From Pseudomonadota bacterium (GTDB taxonomy: Bacteria; Myxococcota_A; Polyangia; Haliangiales; Haliangiaceae): a DNA stretch of 64,000 nucleotides. Positions 9,117 to 17,853 of the stretch are shown here, piece by piece. The stretch is taken from NCBI GenBank assembly GCA_022360315.1, contig JAKSDA010000436.1, forward strand, positions 1-64,000, in the 5' to 3' direction. The position numbers were made by a program, and so were the translations under genes. The notes under the pieces are model-generated. The model made no database searches and had not been told where the DNA came from. It saw nothing but the letters and a program-made list of their open reading frames with translations. Positions within the stretch are counted from its first letter, which is position 1; every line of letters starts with the position of its first letter.

Positions 9117-11297
9117 ATGTCCGACGACTGGCAAGAGGCGCTGAACGCGCGTGTGACCCCAGTGCTCGAGCGGGCCCTGTGCCACGCCGCGCTCGTGATT
9201 CAGCGGCTGATATTTCTTTCGCGCAGCCTGGGGCTTTTGCCGAAGAGTGCGCCCCGGCGACCCGTGCTCTCGGCGATCGATCCAGACGAGGTCGAGATCA
9301 TCCTGGCCGGATTTCGCAGGGTCGATGCCACCCCCGAGGAACACCGGGGCAACCTTCTGGACGACCGGAAGCGCGTCGACCAGATCGCGCACTCGCGCGA
9401 CACTCTCGCCCTCGAACTCGCGCGCTCGCCCGAGTCCGGGCTGGCGCGGATCGCCCGCGCGTTTGCCCTGACCGACCGCGCGGTGGATCTGCTCGTCCTG
9501 GTCCTGGCCCCCGACTGGGATCTCCGCCCGGGGCGACTGTTCGCGTTTCTCAACGACGATCCGGGGGCCGACCGGCCGAGGGTGGGCCATCTGGCCATGG
9601 CGGCTCACTCGGGATTGCCCCGCCCAGGCGCGCGCACCGGCCATCCGCTCGCCGAACTCGTCGACTCGGGGCTGGTCGTGTGCGGCCCGGCCGAGCGCCC
9701 CGAGGCGAGCCAGTTCGCGCGCGCCCACGAATCGCTGGTCGCTCTCAGTCAGGCCCACATCGCCCGTTCGATCGCCACCGGGTCGTGGGATGAGCTCGTG
9801 TGGAGCGAGGACGACAAGACCCGTTTGCGCGCCGCCGTGGCGCGTGAGCTGGCCCGCCCGGCCAGTCATCGCGTGGTGGCCATCGAGGGACCGCGGGGAT
9901 CGGGTCGAGCCGCGCTCGTGCGTGCCGCGGCGGCCGAGGCCGGCCGCGCTGTCGAGTTTGTCGACCTGGCACGCGAACCCGTGGCAGACCCCGCGGCGCT
10001 CGGCCGCCGCCTGGCAGATGCGGCCTACCGGGCGCGGATCAGCGACGCCGTGCTGGCGGTACGCGGGGGCGATGACCCCCGGGTAACTGGCGAAGTCCTG
10101 GCCGAGCTGGCGGCCTGGGCTGCGCGGTTAAACGTCCCTCTGTTCGCCCTTCTGAGGCCGGGGCGGATCGCCCTTATCAGCGGGGCGATCCGTTTTGTCC
10201 GCGTGCAGGTCCCTCAGCTCGACGCCGCCCAGCGCCGCGCTTTGTGGTCGACCGCGCTGGCCTCGCGCGATATTCGCGCAGCCCCGGGCGCGATGGAGGA
10301 GATCTCTGGGCGCTACAGCCTCACGCCCGGCCGCATCGACGAGCTTGCTGATGAGCTGTCAGCGGTTGCCTCCCCCGTCGCTGTCGAGACGGTGCATCGT
10401 GCCCTGCGCGACACTGCGGCGGAGCGTATCGGCGAACTCGCCACACGCCACGAGGCCCGGCTGACTCTGGACGACCTGGTCTTGTCCGCGCCCGTGCGCA
10501 CGCGCCTGGACGACCTGGTGGCCCGAGTGCGCCGGGGTCATCGAGAGCTGTCCCAGTGGATCCACGCCGACCGCACCGCGTGGCAGCGCGCAGTCGCGCT
10601 CGTGTGCGGACCCGCGGGTACGGGCAAGAGTGCCATTGCCGGGGCCGTCGCGCGCGCTCTGGGCGTCGAGTTGTTCGCGGTCGACGCCGCGGCGATCCTC
10701 AGCAAATGGGTTGGCGAGACCGAGCGCAACCTGGCCCGGCTGTTCGACGAGGCCGAGGCGTCATGTGCGGGTCTGCTCTTCGAGGGCATCGACGCGCTCT
10801 TTGGCGCCCGCCCCAGCCCCATGTCCGAGAGGCATGCCGACGTAACTGCCAGCTATCTCCTGCAGCGCCTGGAGCGCCACCGGGGCATCGTGTTCTTCAC
10901 CGCCCGCCAGCTCGCCGGCGTAGACCCCGCGCTCATCCGGCGATGTATCTGCACGGTGATCGTTCCCGCGGCGGATCCCGCTGCGCGCGCCCAGATGTGG
11001 AGGCGCCTCCTGCCTGCTGGAGTCCGCTATGCCGACGACGTGAATATCGCGGATCTGAGCAGGATTCCCGGCCTCGAGGGGGCGCATATTCGCGATGCGC
11101 TGCTGCGCGCGACCCTGCGCGGCGACGCTGGCAATGACGGCCCTGACGCAGCCAGCGGGCGGGTCCTCACCCACGCTGACCTGATGCGTGCGGTGGCGTC
11201 CGGCACCGCCCAGGAAGCACCGACTTCCGCTGCAAGTGGCGGCGCTGAGGGCGGCCCCGAGCACCCGTATCTGCCGTTCTGGGACGAGCTGGGCTGA
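9117..11297 (+). CDS. AAA+ ATPase paralogue with degenerate catalytic motifs
   Basis: 726 residues with the same layout as the ATPase at 6073-8304: a helical N-terminus, a first AAA-like domain with a poor P-loop (EGPRGSGRAALV near 257, Lys replaced by Arg), and a C-terminal AAA+ domain with an intact P-loop (CGPAGTGKSAIA near 498). The Walker B position reads LLFEGIDALF near 554, so the usual Asp-Glu pair is replaced by Glu-Gly. The conserved SKWVGETERNLARLFDEA segment is present. It may bind ATP without hydrolysing it, acting as a regulatory or structural partner. It is divergent from the operon that encodes the canonical paralogue, sharing a promoter region of about 50 bp. Confidence 0.8.
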   Translation: MSDDWQEALNARVTPVLERALCHAALVIQRLIFLSRSLGLLPKSAPRRPVLSAIDPDEVEIILAGFRRVDATPEEHRGNLLDDRKRVDQIAHSRDTLALELARSPESGLARIARAFALTDRAVDLLVLVLAPDWDLRPGRLFAFLNDDPGADRPRVGHLAMAAHSGLPRPGARTGHPLAELVDSGLVVCGPAERPEASQFARAHESLVALSQAHIARSIATGSWDELVWSEDDKTRLRAAVARELARPASHRVVAIEGPRGSGRAALVRAAAAEAGRAVEFVDLAREPVADPAALGRRLADAAYRARISDAVLAVRGGDDPRVTGEVLAELAAWAARLNVPLFALLRPGRIALISGAIRFVRVQVPQLDAAQRRALWSTALASRDIRAAPGAMEEISGRYSLTPGRIDELADELSAVASPVAVETVHRALRDTAAERIGELATRHEARLTLDDLVLSAPVRTRLDDLVARVRRGHRELSQWIHADRTAWQRAVALVCGPAGTGKSAIAGAVARALGVELFAVDAAAILSKWVGETERNLARLFDEAEASCAGLLFEGIDALFGARPSPMSERHADVTASYLLQRLERHRGIVFFTARQLAGVDPALIRRCICTVIVPAADPAARAQMWRRLLPAGVRYADDVNIADLSRIPGLEGAHIRDALLRATLRGDAGNDGPDAASGRVLTHADLMRAVASGTAQEAPTSAASGGAEGGPEHPYLPFWDELG

Positions 11298-11436
11298 TGC
11301 GGCCGGGTCGCCGCGCCGGACGCAACGACTCGATGCGGTGATTGCGCATCTGTCCAAATGACGCACCATGGCCTGATCGCCGCCCAGCAGCATTCGGGAA
11401 AAATTGTTCCGCGACGCCGCCAAGCCGACCTGAAAG

Positions 11437-12579
11437 TCAGGCGGCGCGGCGGCCAATCCACGCCGATGCGACTCGGCCGGCGGCCGGATGCGCGACGGGT
11501 TTCGCGGCGACCGGGCGCCTGGGCCCCGGTAGCGCCAGGCGCCCGATGCGTCGGGCCACGCTGCCTAGCTGGCGCCGAAACGATCCCGTGCAGTAGCTCT
11601 GCCCGTAGCGAGCACAGATTTCACGCACCCGCGGAGCCATCTCCGGGTATCGCGATGCGGGGACGTCGGGGAACAGGTGATGCTCGATCTGATGACTCAG
11701 ATGGCCGGTGAGCAGATGCAACCAGCGGCCACCCTCGACGTTGGCCGAGCCGCCCAGCTGACGTGCGTACCACTCCCCGCGACTCTCGTTTTCGGTCTCG
11801 GCCTGATCGTAGACCCGCACGCCCTCGGGGAAATGACCGCAGAAGATGACTGCGAACGCCCACAGGTTGCGCGCGCCGTTGGCGAGCAGGTTGCCGAGAG
11901 CTACCCGTGGCGCATTGGCCAGGGCTAGAATAGGGAAGAAGCCGTAGTCCTTGAATAGCTGCCATGTGGCCTTGGTCAAGAATGGGCGTGCGCGCCGGGC
12001 GAACTGTCGCGAAGTCTGCTTACCCGCGAACAACTCATCGATGCGCAAGTCATGGGCGCCCACCCCCCACTGAAAGAACAGCGCCAGGAGTGCGGCCAAG
12101 ATCGGCTGGGCCAGATGCACCGGCTTCCACTCCTGCTCTTGCACTACCCGCAACATGACGTAGCCGATGTCGCGGTCCTTGCCGAGGATGTTGGTGAAGG
12201 TGTGATGCTCGTAGTTGTGCGAGTGGCGCCAGTCGTCGCCGGTGCACACCAGATCCCACTCGTAGCGTTGCGAGGCGAGATCCGGATCGCCGGTCCAGTC
12301 GTACTGGCCGTGCATGACGTTGTGGCCGATCTCCATGTTCTCAAGGATCTTGGACAGAGCCAGGGCGCTGGTGCCGAGCACAAAGCTCACCGGACCGATG
12401 CCGACGTGCAGGAGCACGCGGCCGGCCGCTTCGCTGCGACGCGCGGCGCGAATGATCCGGCGGATGTGCTCGACGTCGCGCTCGCCGAGGTCGGCGACGA
12501 CTTCCTGTCGCAGAGCCAAGAGCTCACGGCCGAAGGCGTCGGCCTGTTCGCGGGTCAAGGTTTTGTTCTGATGAGTCAT
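11437..12579 (-). CDS. Fatty-acid desaturase (membrane di-iron type)
   Basis: 380 residues with the three histidine boxes of acyl-lipid/acyl-CoA desaturases: HNVMH at 86-90, HNYEHH at 121-126 and HQIEHH near 305. Hydrophobic spans at 55-80, 165-185 and 215-260 fit the four-helix membrane fold. It introduces a double bond into fatty acyl chains at the cytoplasmic membrane using electrons from a ferredoxin-like partner, which is encoded just upstream (12636-13736; 56-bp gap). The ATG at 12579 is preferred to in-frame starts further up because it follows AAGAAAGAAG and matches family N-termini. The arrangement resembles mycobacterial DesA3-type desaturase/reductase pairs. Confidence 0.9.
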   Translation of the reverse strand: MTHQNKTLTREQADAFGRELLALRQEVVADLGERDVEHIRRIIRAARRSEAAGRVLLHVGIGPVSFVLGTSALALSKILENMEIGHNVMHGQYDWTGDPDLASQRYEWDLVCTGDDWRHSHNYEHHTFTNILGKDRDIGYVMLRVVQEQEWKPVHLAQPILAALLALFFQWGVGAHDLRIDELFAGKQTSRQFARRARPFLTKATWQLFKDYGFFPILALANAPRVALGNLLANGARNLWAFAVIFCGHFPEGVRVYDQAETENESRGEWYARQLGGSANVEGGRWLHLLTGHLSHQIEHHLFPDVPASRYPEMAPRVREICARYGQSYCTGSFRRQLGSVARRIGRLALPGPRRPVAAKPVAHPAAGRVASAWIGRRAA

Positions 12580-12635
12580 GGACACTTCTTTCTTACCGTG
12601 GGAGTTGCAGGGCGGTGTGCCCGGTCCCGGGCGCA

Positions 12636-13736
12636 TCACAGATCCAGCTCCAGATCCGAACGCGGTACCGAGATGCACAGTTGAATCTCCTGGTCGGGCT
12701 CGCTCGAAACCTCACCGGTGACTAGGTTCTCCACCGTGCCGCTGTGCTTGAGGCAGGTACAAGTGCGACAGATGCCCATGCGGCAACCATTGGCCGGGCG
12801 CTCGCCGGCGCCTTCGAGCTGCTCGAGCAGTGTTCCCGCGCCGCGGGTCACGACCCGACGCTGCGAGCGCGAGAGACGGACATCGACGCCTTCACCAGAG
12901 GCCACCAGCGGCGTAAACAATGGCGCGGCAACGAAGCGCTCGCGCTGCAAGTGGTGTGATGCGCCCACATCGGCCCACAGCTTCTCGACGCGATCCATGA
13001 GCGCGCCCGGGCCGCACAAAAAGGTCGATCGTTCGGCGAAATCTGGAACCAACGCAGCCAGATGTGCCTCGTCGAAACCGCGCGGCGCATCGTCGTCATC
13101 GTCGACACAGACGATCAGGCGCAGGCCGGCATGACGCGCCGCCAGGTCTTCGAGCTCATCTCCGAAGATGACATCGGCGCGGGTGCGCGCGTAATGCACG
13201 AATGCCACATCTTCGATGGCAGATCGGGCAGCGAGATCACGGAGCATCGACATGACCGGCGTGATCCCGGAGCCGCCGCTCAGCAGCAGCAACCTCGCCG
13301 ATATCGGCGTCGGCAGCACGAAGTCGCCGGACGCCGGGCCGAGGCCCACGACGTGACCCACGCCCACGTGCTGGTGCAGCCATGACGACACCCGTCCACC
13401 CGGCACACGCTTGACCGTGATCGAGATCAGCGCCTGGCCCGGGGCCGATGAGATCGAGTAGAAGCGATGCACACGCACGCCGTCGATCTCGACCTCGACC
13501 AGGGTGGATTGGCCCGCGCGATGCCCGCGCCACGCAGCGTTCGGCCGCAGCACGAAGGATTTGGTGTCGTCAGTCTCGGCGATCACGTCGACGACCTGCG
13601 CGCGGATCCCGGTGAGAGTGTGTACCGGGTCGATCTCACGCACCCAGAACTCTGCCTGGCGATCGAGGAACAGGCGCCGGAACAGGGTGCTCCGGGTACT
13701 TCTCCACAGATTGGCGATGTATTCGGCTGACTTCAC
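12636..13736 (-). CDS. Ferredoxin reductase with 2Fe-2S domain, desaturase electron donor
   Basis: 366 residues: an FAD-binding beta barrel (HRFYSISSAP near 90, the RxYS-type flavin motif), an NAD(P)-binding domain (LLLLSGGSGITPVMSMLRDL near 150, FLCGPGALM near 240) and a C-terminal plant-type 2Fe-2S domain with Cys in NGCRMGICRTCTC and IQLCISVP. It passes electrons from NAD(P)H to the neighbouring desaturase. The GTG at 13736 is chosen because a perfect GAGGAG lies seven bases upstream; ATGs at 13751 and 13766 lack a ribosome site. Transcription starts in the operator region shared with the TetR gene at 13903. Confidence 0.9.
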   Translation of the reverse strand: MKSAEYIANLWRSTRSTLFRRLFLDRQAEFWVREIDPVHTLTGIRAQVVDVIAETDDTKSFVLRPNAAWRGHRAGQSTLVEVEIDGVRVHRFYSISSAPGQALISITVKRVPGGRVSSWLHQHVGVGHVVGLGPASGDFVLPTPISARLLLLSGGSGITPVMSMLRDLAARSAIEDVAFVHYARTRADVIFGDELEDLAARHAGLRLIVCVDDDDDAPRGFDEAHLAALVPDFAERSTFLCGPGALMDRVEKLWADVGASHHLQRERFVAAPLFTPLVASGEGVDVRLSRSQRRVVTRGAGTLLEQLEGAGERPANGCRMGICRTCTCLKHSGTVENLVTGEVSSEPDQEIQLCISVPRSDLELDL

Positions 13737-13753
13737 GGGCGAGCTCCTCATCT

Positions 13754-13790
13754 GTAACCTACGCATTCGTAACTTACGCCATCGTCAGTT
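13754..13790. promoter_or_regulatory. Operator repeats, desaturase side
   Basis: Two near-tandem 15-bp units (GTAACCTACGCATTC and GTAACTTACGCCATC) are followed by a GTCAG tail, directly before the reductase start. The sequence TTACGCCATCGTCA recurs inverted at 13858-13872 near the TetR gene, giving a symmetric two-sided control region. Binding by the adjacent TetR protein is inferred. Confidence 0.6.
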
Positions 13791-13857
13791 TTCGTCAAGA
13801 GGCCAAGAAGAAAACTGTTGAAATAAATTATAAATAGTTAGGTTTATGCCTCACTTG

Positions 13858-13886
13858 TTGACGATGGCGTAACTTACGATGGCGTA
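13858..13886. promoter_or_regulatory. Operator repeats, TetR side
   Basis: TTGACGATGGCGTAACTTAC followed by a second GATGGCGTA mirrors the repeats at 13754-13790 in opposite orientation. An in-frame ATG at 13879 falls inside this repeat, which argues for the later TetR start at 13903. Confidence 0.6.
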
Positions 13887-13902
13887 CTATTATGGTGATA
13901 TC

Positions 13903-14517
13903 ATGGTCAAGAAAGGGCGTCTGCCAGCATCGGAGCGTCGCGCGCAGCTCATCGAGGTCGCGCGCGGTGTGTTCGCCAAACACGGCTACGAAGGGACCTC
14001 GGTGGAGGAGATCGCCAAGCGCGCCAAGGTGTCCAAGCCCATCATCTACGGGCACTTCGGCGGCAAGGAAGGCCTCTACGCGGTGATCGTCGACCGCGAA
14101 ATGGACTACGTGGTCCGCCGCATCGTTGAAGCTATTTCCTCGGGCTCACCGCGGGAGCGCGTCGAACACGCCTCACTCGCGTTCCTCAACTATGTGAAGG
14201 GCCACCCCGACGGCTTCGCAGTGCTGTCGCAGGATTCGCCGCTCACGTCGTCGCGGGGCACCATGTCGAGCTTGCTCAACGACATGGCCGAGCGAGTCGG
14301 CAGTGTATTCGTATCCACCCTTAAGGAAGCCGGCTACGACCCCAAGGCGGCGCCAATCTATGCCCATGCTCTGGTCGGCATGGTGACCTTCGTCGGCAAG
14401 TGGTGGACCGAAGCCCGCAAGCCCTCCGTTGAAGAGGTCGCCAAACACATCAGCGCCCTCGCCTGGATGGGTCTCCGCCACTTGCCCAGGCGTCCTGCGC
14501 TCAAGATCACCATCTGA
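13903..14517 (+). CDS. TetR-family regulator of the desaturase operon
   Basis: 204 residues. The N-terminal TetR DNA-binding domain spans about residues 10-56 (RRAQLIEVARGVFAKHGYEG, then SVEEIAKRAKVSKPIIYGHF, then GGKEGLYAVI). The all-helical C-terminal ligand domain follows and contains VGMVTFVGKWWTEARKPS near 165. It is divergent from the reductase/desaturase genes across a region with mirrored repeats, so it probably represses them and itself, perhaps sensing acyl-CoA as FasR/DesT-like proteins do; the ligand is inferred. The ATG at 13903 is preferred because the upstream ATG (13879) is inside the operator repeat. Confidence 0.85.
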   Translation: MVKKGRLPASERRAQLIEVARGVFAKHGYEGTSVEEIAKRAKVSKPIIYGHFGGKEGLYAVIVDREMDYVVRRIVEAISSGSPRERVEHASLAFLNYVKGHPDGFAVLSQDSPLTSSRGTMSSLLNDMAERVGSVFVSTLKEAGYDPKAAPIYAHALVGMVTFVGKWWTEARKPSVEEVAKHISALAWMGLRHLPRRPALKITI

Positions 14518-14611
14518 TCGGTGTCGGCGCGAGGTCCCGGACTGCGTATAAAGGTTCTCCGAGAGACCTACATGGCTGTCAGTAGAGGATCAAGAATCAT
14601 TGGAACCGGCG

Positions 14612-15040
14612 CTATTCGGCCGGTGGCAGATCGCACTCGGGAAAGAAAAACGCGATCTCCTGCCGCGCCGTGTCGGGGCCGTCAGAACCGTGCACGGCGT
14701 TGCGCTCGATGTTGGTGCCCAGTTCTTTGCGAATGGTGCCATCGGCGGCCTCGGCCGGGTTGGTCGCCCCCATGACCTCGCGATTCCTGGCGATGGCATT
14801 TTCGCCCTCGAGAACCTGGACCACGATCGGTCCCTCGGTCATGAACTTGACCAGAGCACCGTAGAACGGCCGGTCCTTATGCACAGCGTAGAAACGCCGG
14901 GCCTGATCCCCGGTGAGGTGAACCATGCGCGACGCGATGACGCGAAGGCCACCAGTTTCGAGCTTGCTTATGACTGCGCCTATCTTGGTTGCCGATACTG
15001 CATCGGGTTTGATAATCGAGAAAGTTCGTTCGATTGCCAT
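14612..15040 (-). CDS. ndk: Nucleoside diphosphate kinase
   Basis: 142 residues, the normal bacterial length. It begins MAIERTFSIIKPDAVSATK, with the conserved KPDAV, and has RNREVMGATNPAEA and the active-site segment NAVHGSD, with the phosphorylated His at about 119. It transfers the gamma-phosphate from ATP to NDPs to balance nucleoside triphosphate pools in the cytoplasm. It lies 92 bp downstream of sucD on the same strand. In many proteobacteria ndk and sucCD are close, consistent with the known contact between Ndk and succinyl-CoA synthetase. Confidence 0.95.
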   Translation of the reverse strand: MAIERTFSIIKPDAVSATKIGAVISKLETGGLRVIASRMVHLTGDQARRFYAVHKDRPFYGALVKFMTEGPIVVQVLEGENAIARNREVMGATNPAEAADGTIRKELGTNIERNAVHGSDGPDTARQEIAFFFPECDLPPAE

Positions 15041-15132
15041 GTCTGCTACCTCATATCATGCGGCGGGCGCCGCTTGGAGGCGGGCCACCGAGGCTCGTTT
15101 GTTGTTTCTAATTATCGAATGCGCTCGAGCGG

Positions 15133-16014
15133 CTACAGAATGCTCTTGAGCGTCGAGCCCATCTCGGCCGGAGAGGCGGCCACAGCGATGCCGGCGGCCT
15201 CGAGGGCTTCGATCTTCGCCGCCGCAGTGCCCTTGCCCCCGGAAATGATAGCGCCAGCATGGCCCATGCGTTTGCCCGGAGGTGCGGTCTGTCCGGCGAT
15301 GAACGCAGCAACCGGCTTCTTGACGTTCGCCTTGATGTACGCGGCAGCCTCTTCTTCGGACGAGCCGCCGATCTCGCCGATCATGAAGATCGCCCGGGTG
15401 TTGGCGTCCTCGTTGAACCGTTCGATACACTCGACAAAATCCATGCCCTTGACCGGATCACCGCCGATTCCGATGGCTGTGGATTGCCCCAAACCGTGCG
15501 TGGTGAGCTGGTGCACCACCTCGTACGTCAGCGTGCCCGAGCGCGACACCACGCCGACGTCGCCCGGCTCGTGAATATACCCGGGCATGATGCCAATCTT
15601 GCACTGGCCCGGGGTAATGATGCCCGGACAGTTTGGACCGATCAGCACTGTGGACGGGTAGTCCATGGCCAAACCGGCCTTGACCTTGATCATGTCGTGG
15701 GCCGGGATGCCCTCGGTGATCGCAACGATCACCCCGATTCCCGCTGCCGCAGCTTCCACGATGGCATCGGCGGCAAACGGCGGGGGTACATACACCACGC
15801 TGGCATTGGCCCCGGTCTCGCGCACCGCGTCGACACAGGTATCGAACACGGGAATGCGCTCGAGACCCTCGACCTCGGCGCCTTTTTTGCCCGGTGTCAC
15901 GCCAGCCACGATATCGGTGCCGTACTCGACCATTTGGCGAGCGTGGAACGCCCCGGCCGAGCCGGTCATTCCCTGCACGATCAGCTTGGTGCCTTTTCCT
16001 ACCAGAACGCTCAT
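15133..16014 (-). CDS. sucD: Succinyl-CoA synthetase, alpha subunit
   Basis: 293 residues, full length. It has an N-terminal CoA-binding Rossmann domain (LIVQGMTGSAGAFHARQMVE), NCPGIITPG near 125, SRSGTLTYEVV near 153 and GHAGAIISGG with the phosphohistidine region near 247. Together with SucC it interconverts succinyl-CoA and succinate with nucleotide phosphorylation in the TCA cycle. The ATG overlaps the sucC stop (ATGA at 16011-16014), indicating translational coupling. Confidence 0.97.
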   Translation of the reverse strand: MSVLVGKGTKLIVQGMTGSAGAFHARQMVEYGTDIVAGVTPGKKGAEVEGLERIPVFDTCVDAVRETGANASVVYVPPPFAADAIVEAAAAGIGVIVAITEGIPAHDMIKVKAGLAMDYPSTVLIGPNCPGIITPGQCKIGIMPGYIHEPGDVGVVSRSGTLTYEVVHQLTTHGLGQSTAIGIGGDPVKGMDFVECIERFNEDANTRAIFMIGEIGGSSEEEAAAYIKANVKKPVAAFIAGQTAPPGKRMGHAGAIISGGKGTAAAKIEALEAAGIAVAASPAEMGSTLKSIL

Positions 16015-17183
16015 TTGACCACCTCCACTGCTTTTTTGGCGCCGTCGGCCATGTCGGCCGCAGTGACGATTTCGAGACCGCTCTGGCCGAGGATGCTTCG
16101 GCCCGTCTCGACATTGGTGCCCTCGAGGCGAACCACCAGGGGCACTTCGAGGCCAACTTCTTTGACTGCCGCGACCACGCCGTTGGCAATGGTGTCGCAT
16201 TTCATGATGCCGCCAAAGATATTGACAAAAATGCTTTTTACATTGGGGTCGCGGGTGATGATCTTGAACGCCTCGGTCACCTTCTCGGTGGTAGCACCGC
16301 CGCCTACGTCGAGAAAGTTGGCCGGCTCGCCACCGTAGTGCTTGATGATGTCCATGGTCGCCATGGCCAGGCCGGCGCCATTGACCATGCACCCGATGGT
16401 GCCGTCCAGCTTGATGTACGAAAGATCGTACTTCTTGGCCTCGATCTCGGCGGGGTCCTCTTCGCTGAGATCTCGCCACTCCTCGATGTCCTTGTGGCGA
16501 TAGAGCGCGTTGTCGTCGAAATTGACCTTGGCGTCGAGGGCCAGTACCCGGCCATCAGTGGTGGTGACGAGCGGATTGATCTCGAGCAGCGAACAATCCA
16601 TCTCCCAGTAGCAAGTGGTCAGAGCATGCAGAAATTTGCCGAGTGCACGGACCTCTTTGCCCTCGAGTCCGAGCGCAAAACCGAGCCGGCGGGCCTGATG
16701 ATCCTGCCAGCCGACCGCCGGATTGATCGACTCCTTGAGGATCTTTTCAGGGGTTTTTGCCGCGACCTCTTCGATCTCCATACCCCCTTCAGTCGACGCC
16801 ATGACCGTGACCCGGCCAGTGGCGCGGTCCAGGGTCATGCCCACATAGTACTCGTGCTCGATGTCGAGTCCCTGTTCGATCAGAAGGCGCTGGACTTTTT
16901 TGCCCTCGGGCCCGGTCTGATGGGTGACCAGCTGCATTCCGAACACGTCGCCGACTGCTTTTTCGGCGTCTTTGGCCGTCTTGCACACCTTGACGCCGCC
17001 ACCCTTGCCGCGACCACCGGCGTGGATCTGTGCCTTGACCACGACAGTGTCCACACCGCTTTTTTTCTGAACCTGCGGAATCGCGGCGATCGCCTCATCG
17101 GCGCTCTGCGCTGAGATGCCGATCGGTACCGGCACGCCGTAGCGCGCCAACAGTTCTTTTCCCTGATATTCGTGAATCTTCAT
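16011..17183 (-). CDS. sucC: Succinyl-CoA synthetase, beta subunit
   Basis: 390 residues. It starts MKIHEYQGKELLARYGVPVP, a standard SucC N-terminus, followed by an ATP-grasp domain with KAQIHAGGRGKGGGVKV near 55 and EINPLVTTTDGRVLALDAK near 195, then the C-terminal CoA-ligase domain with NIFGGIMKCDTIANGVV near 320 and VRLEGTNVETG near 360. It forms the TCA-cycle enzyme with the downstream, overlapping sucD. Confidence 0.97.
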   Translation of the reverse strand: MKIHEYQGKELLARYGVPVPIGISAQSADEAIAAIPQVQKKSGVDTVVVKAQIHAGGRGKGGGVKVCKTAKDAEKAVGDVFGMQLVTHQTGPEGKKVQRLLIEQGLDIEHEYYVGMTLDRATGRVTVMASTEGGMEIEEVAAKTPEKILKESINPAVGWQDHQARRLGFALGLEGKEVRALGKFLHALTTCYWEMDCSLLEINPLVTTTDGRVLALDAKVNFDDNALYRHKDIEEWRDLSEEDPAEIEAKKYDLSYIKLDGTIGCMVNGAGLAMATMDIIKHYGGEPANFLDVGGGATTEKVTEAFKIITRDPNVKSIFVNIFGGIMKCDTIANGVVAAVKEVGLEVPLVVRLEGTNVETGRSILGQSGLEIVTAADMADGAKKAVEVVK

Positions 17184-17853
17184 CGCATTGGCTTTCCGGG
17201 CCGCCGGCTACGCGACTACATGCGTGAGCTCTTGATAGTTCGCCATGGTTGTCTTGCCCGATACTCCAGGTTGTGGGGCCAGCCCCGCAGACGCGGTGAA
17301 CAAGCGAGTAAATCCAGGCGCGCTACATATCGCTAGAACACACCCTTCTGCAAGGGAAATTGCCTGCTGGCCAGAAGTCGGGCCGATTTCCGCGAACTCG
17401 CCGTTGTCGCACCCCCTGTCGCACCCGTTTGTATCGAACATTTTAAGCCGACTTCGCCCTTGCTGTCGCACCCCGTGTCGCACCCCGGCCCAGCCTCGAG
17501 CCGCGTTTCGGGGCCATGACGCTCTGCGATATACCCAAAAAATTTATTTAATTTCAATTTATTATCGTTCGAAACGACTTCAGATACCATTTTTTTCCGA
17601 GACGCCTTATCTGGTAAGGTTTTGTTTGGTCGGTCGATTCCAGGCACTTTCTGGCCGTTTCTAACAGCTGCAAGCGCCAAGAATCATTGCCTCGTGAGGT
17701 TCCTCGCTGTGCTGTAGACGCAGTCTCCAGGAACCGCCCGGGAACGGGTAGGGAATGGCCTTGCGCGGGGTGGAGTTCTGCGATACGGCCACCCATCGCG
17801 AAACCTGGCGGGTCACTGTGCCCGTCCCCAAGCAGACGAAGGAGATTCGACGG
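17184..17853. other. Long intergenic region with 12-bp repeats
   Basis: The divergent region between sucC and the S9 peptidase. It holds two pairs of 12-bp tandem TGTCGCACCC repeats (described separately) and an AT-rich stretch at 17520-17620. Open frames here (for example 17333-17680 minus, 17245-17664 plus) overlap one another and read through the repeats, so I do not call a gene. Confidence 0.5.
17405..17485. repeat. Four TGTCGCACCC repeats in two tandem pairs
   Basis: TGTCGCACCC occurs at 17405, 17417, 17464 and 17476. Members of each pair are 12 bp apart and the pairs are 59 bp apart. The array lies upstream of sucCD and of the divergent peptidase gene. It is too short and irregular for CRISPR. 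A protein-binding site is the most likely explanation, but that is inference. Confidence 0.55.

Noticed and set aside
17405..17485. Possible CRISPR-like repeat array
   Set aside because: Repeats are only 10 bp with 2-bp spacers and no cas genes.
17245..17680. Open frames on both strands through the TGTCGCACCC repeats
   Set aside because: They overlap each other and read repeats; no protein-like pattern.
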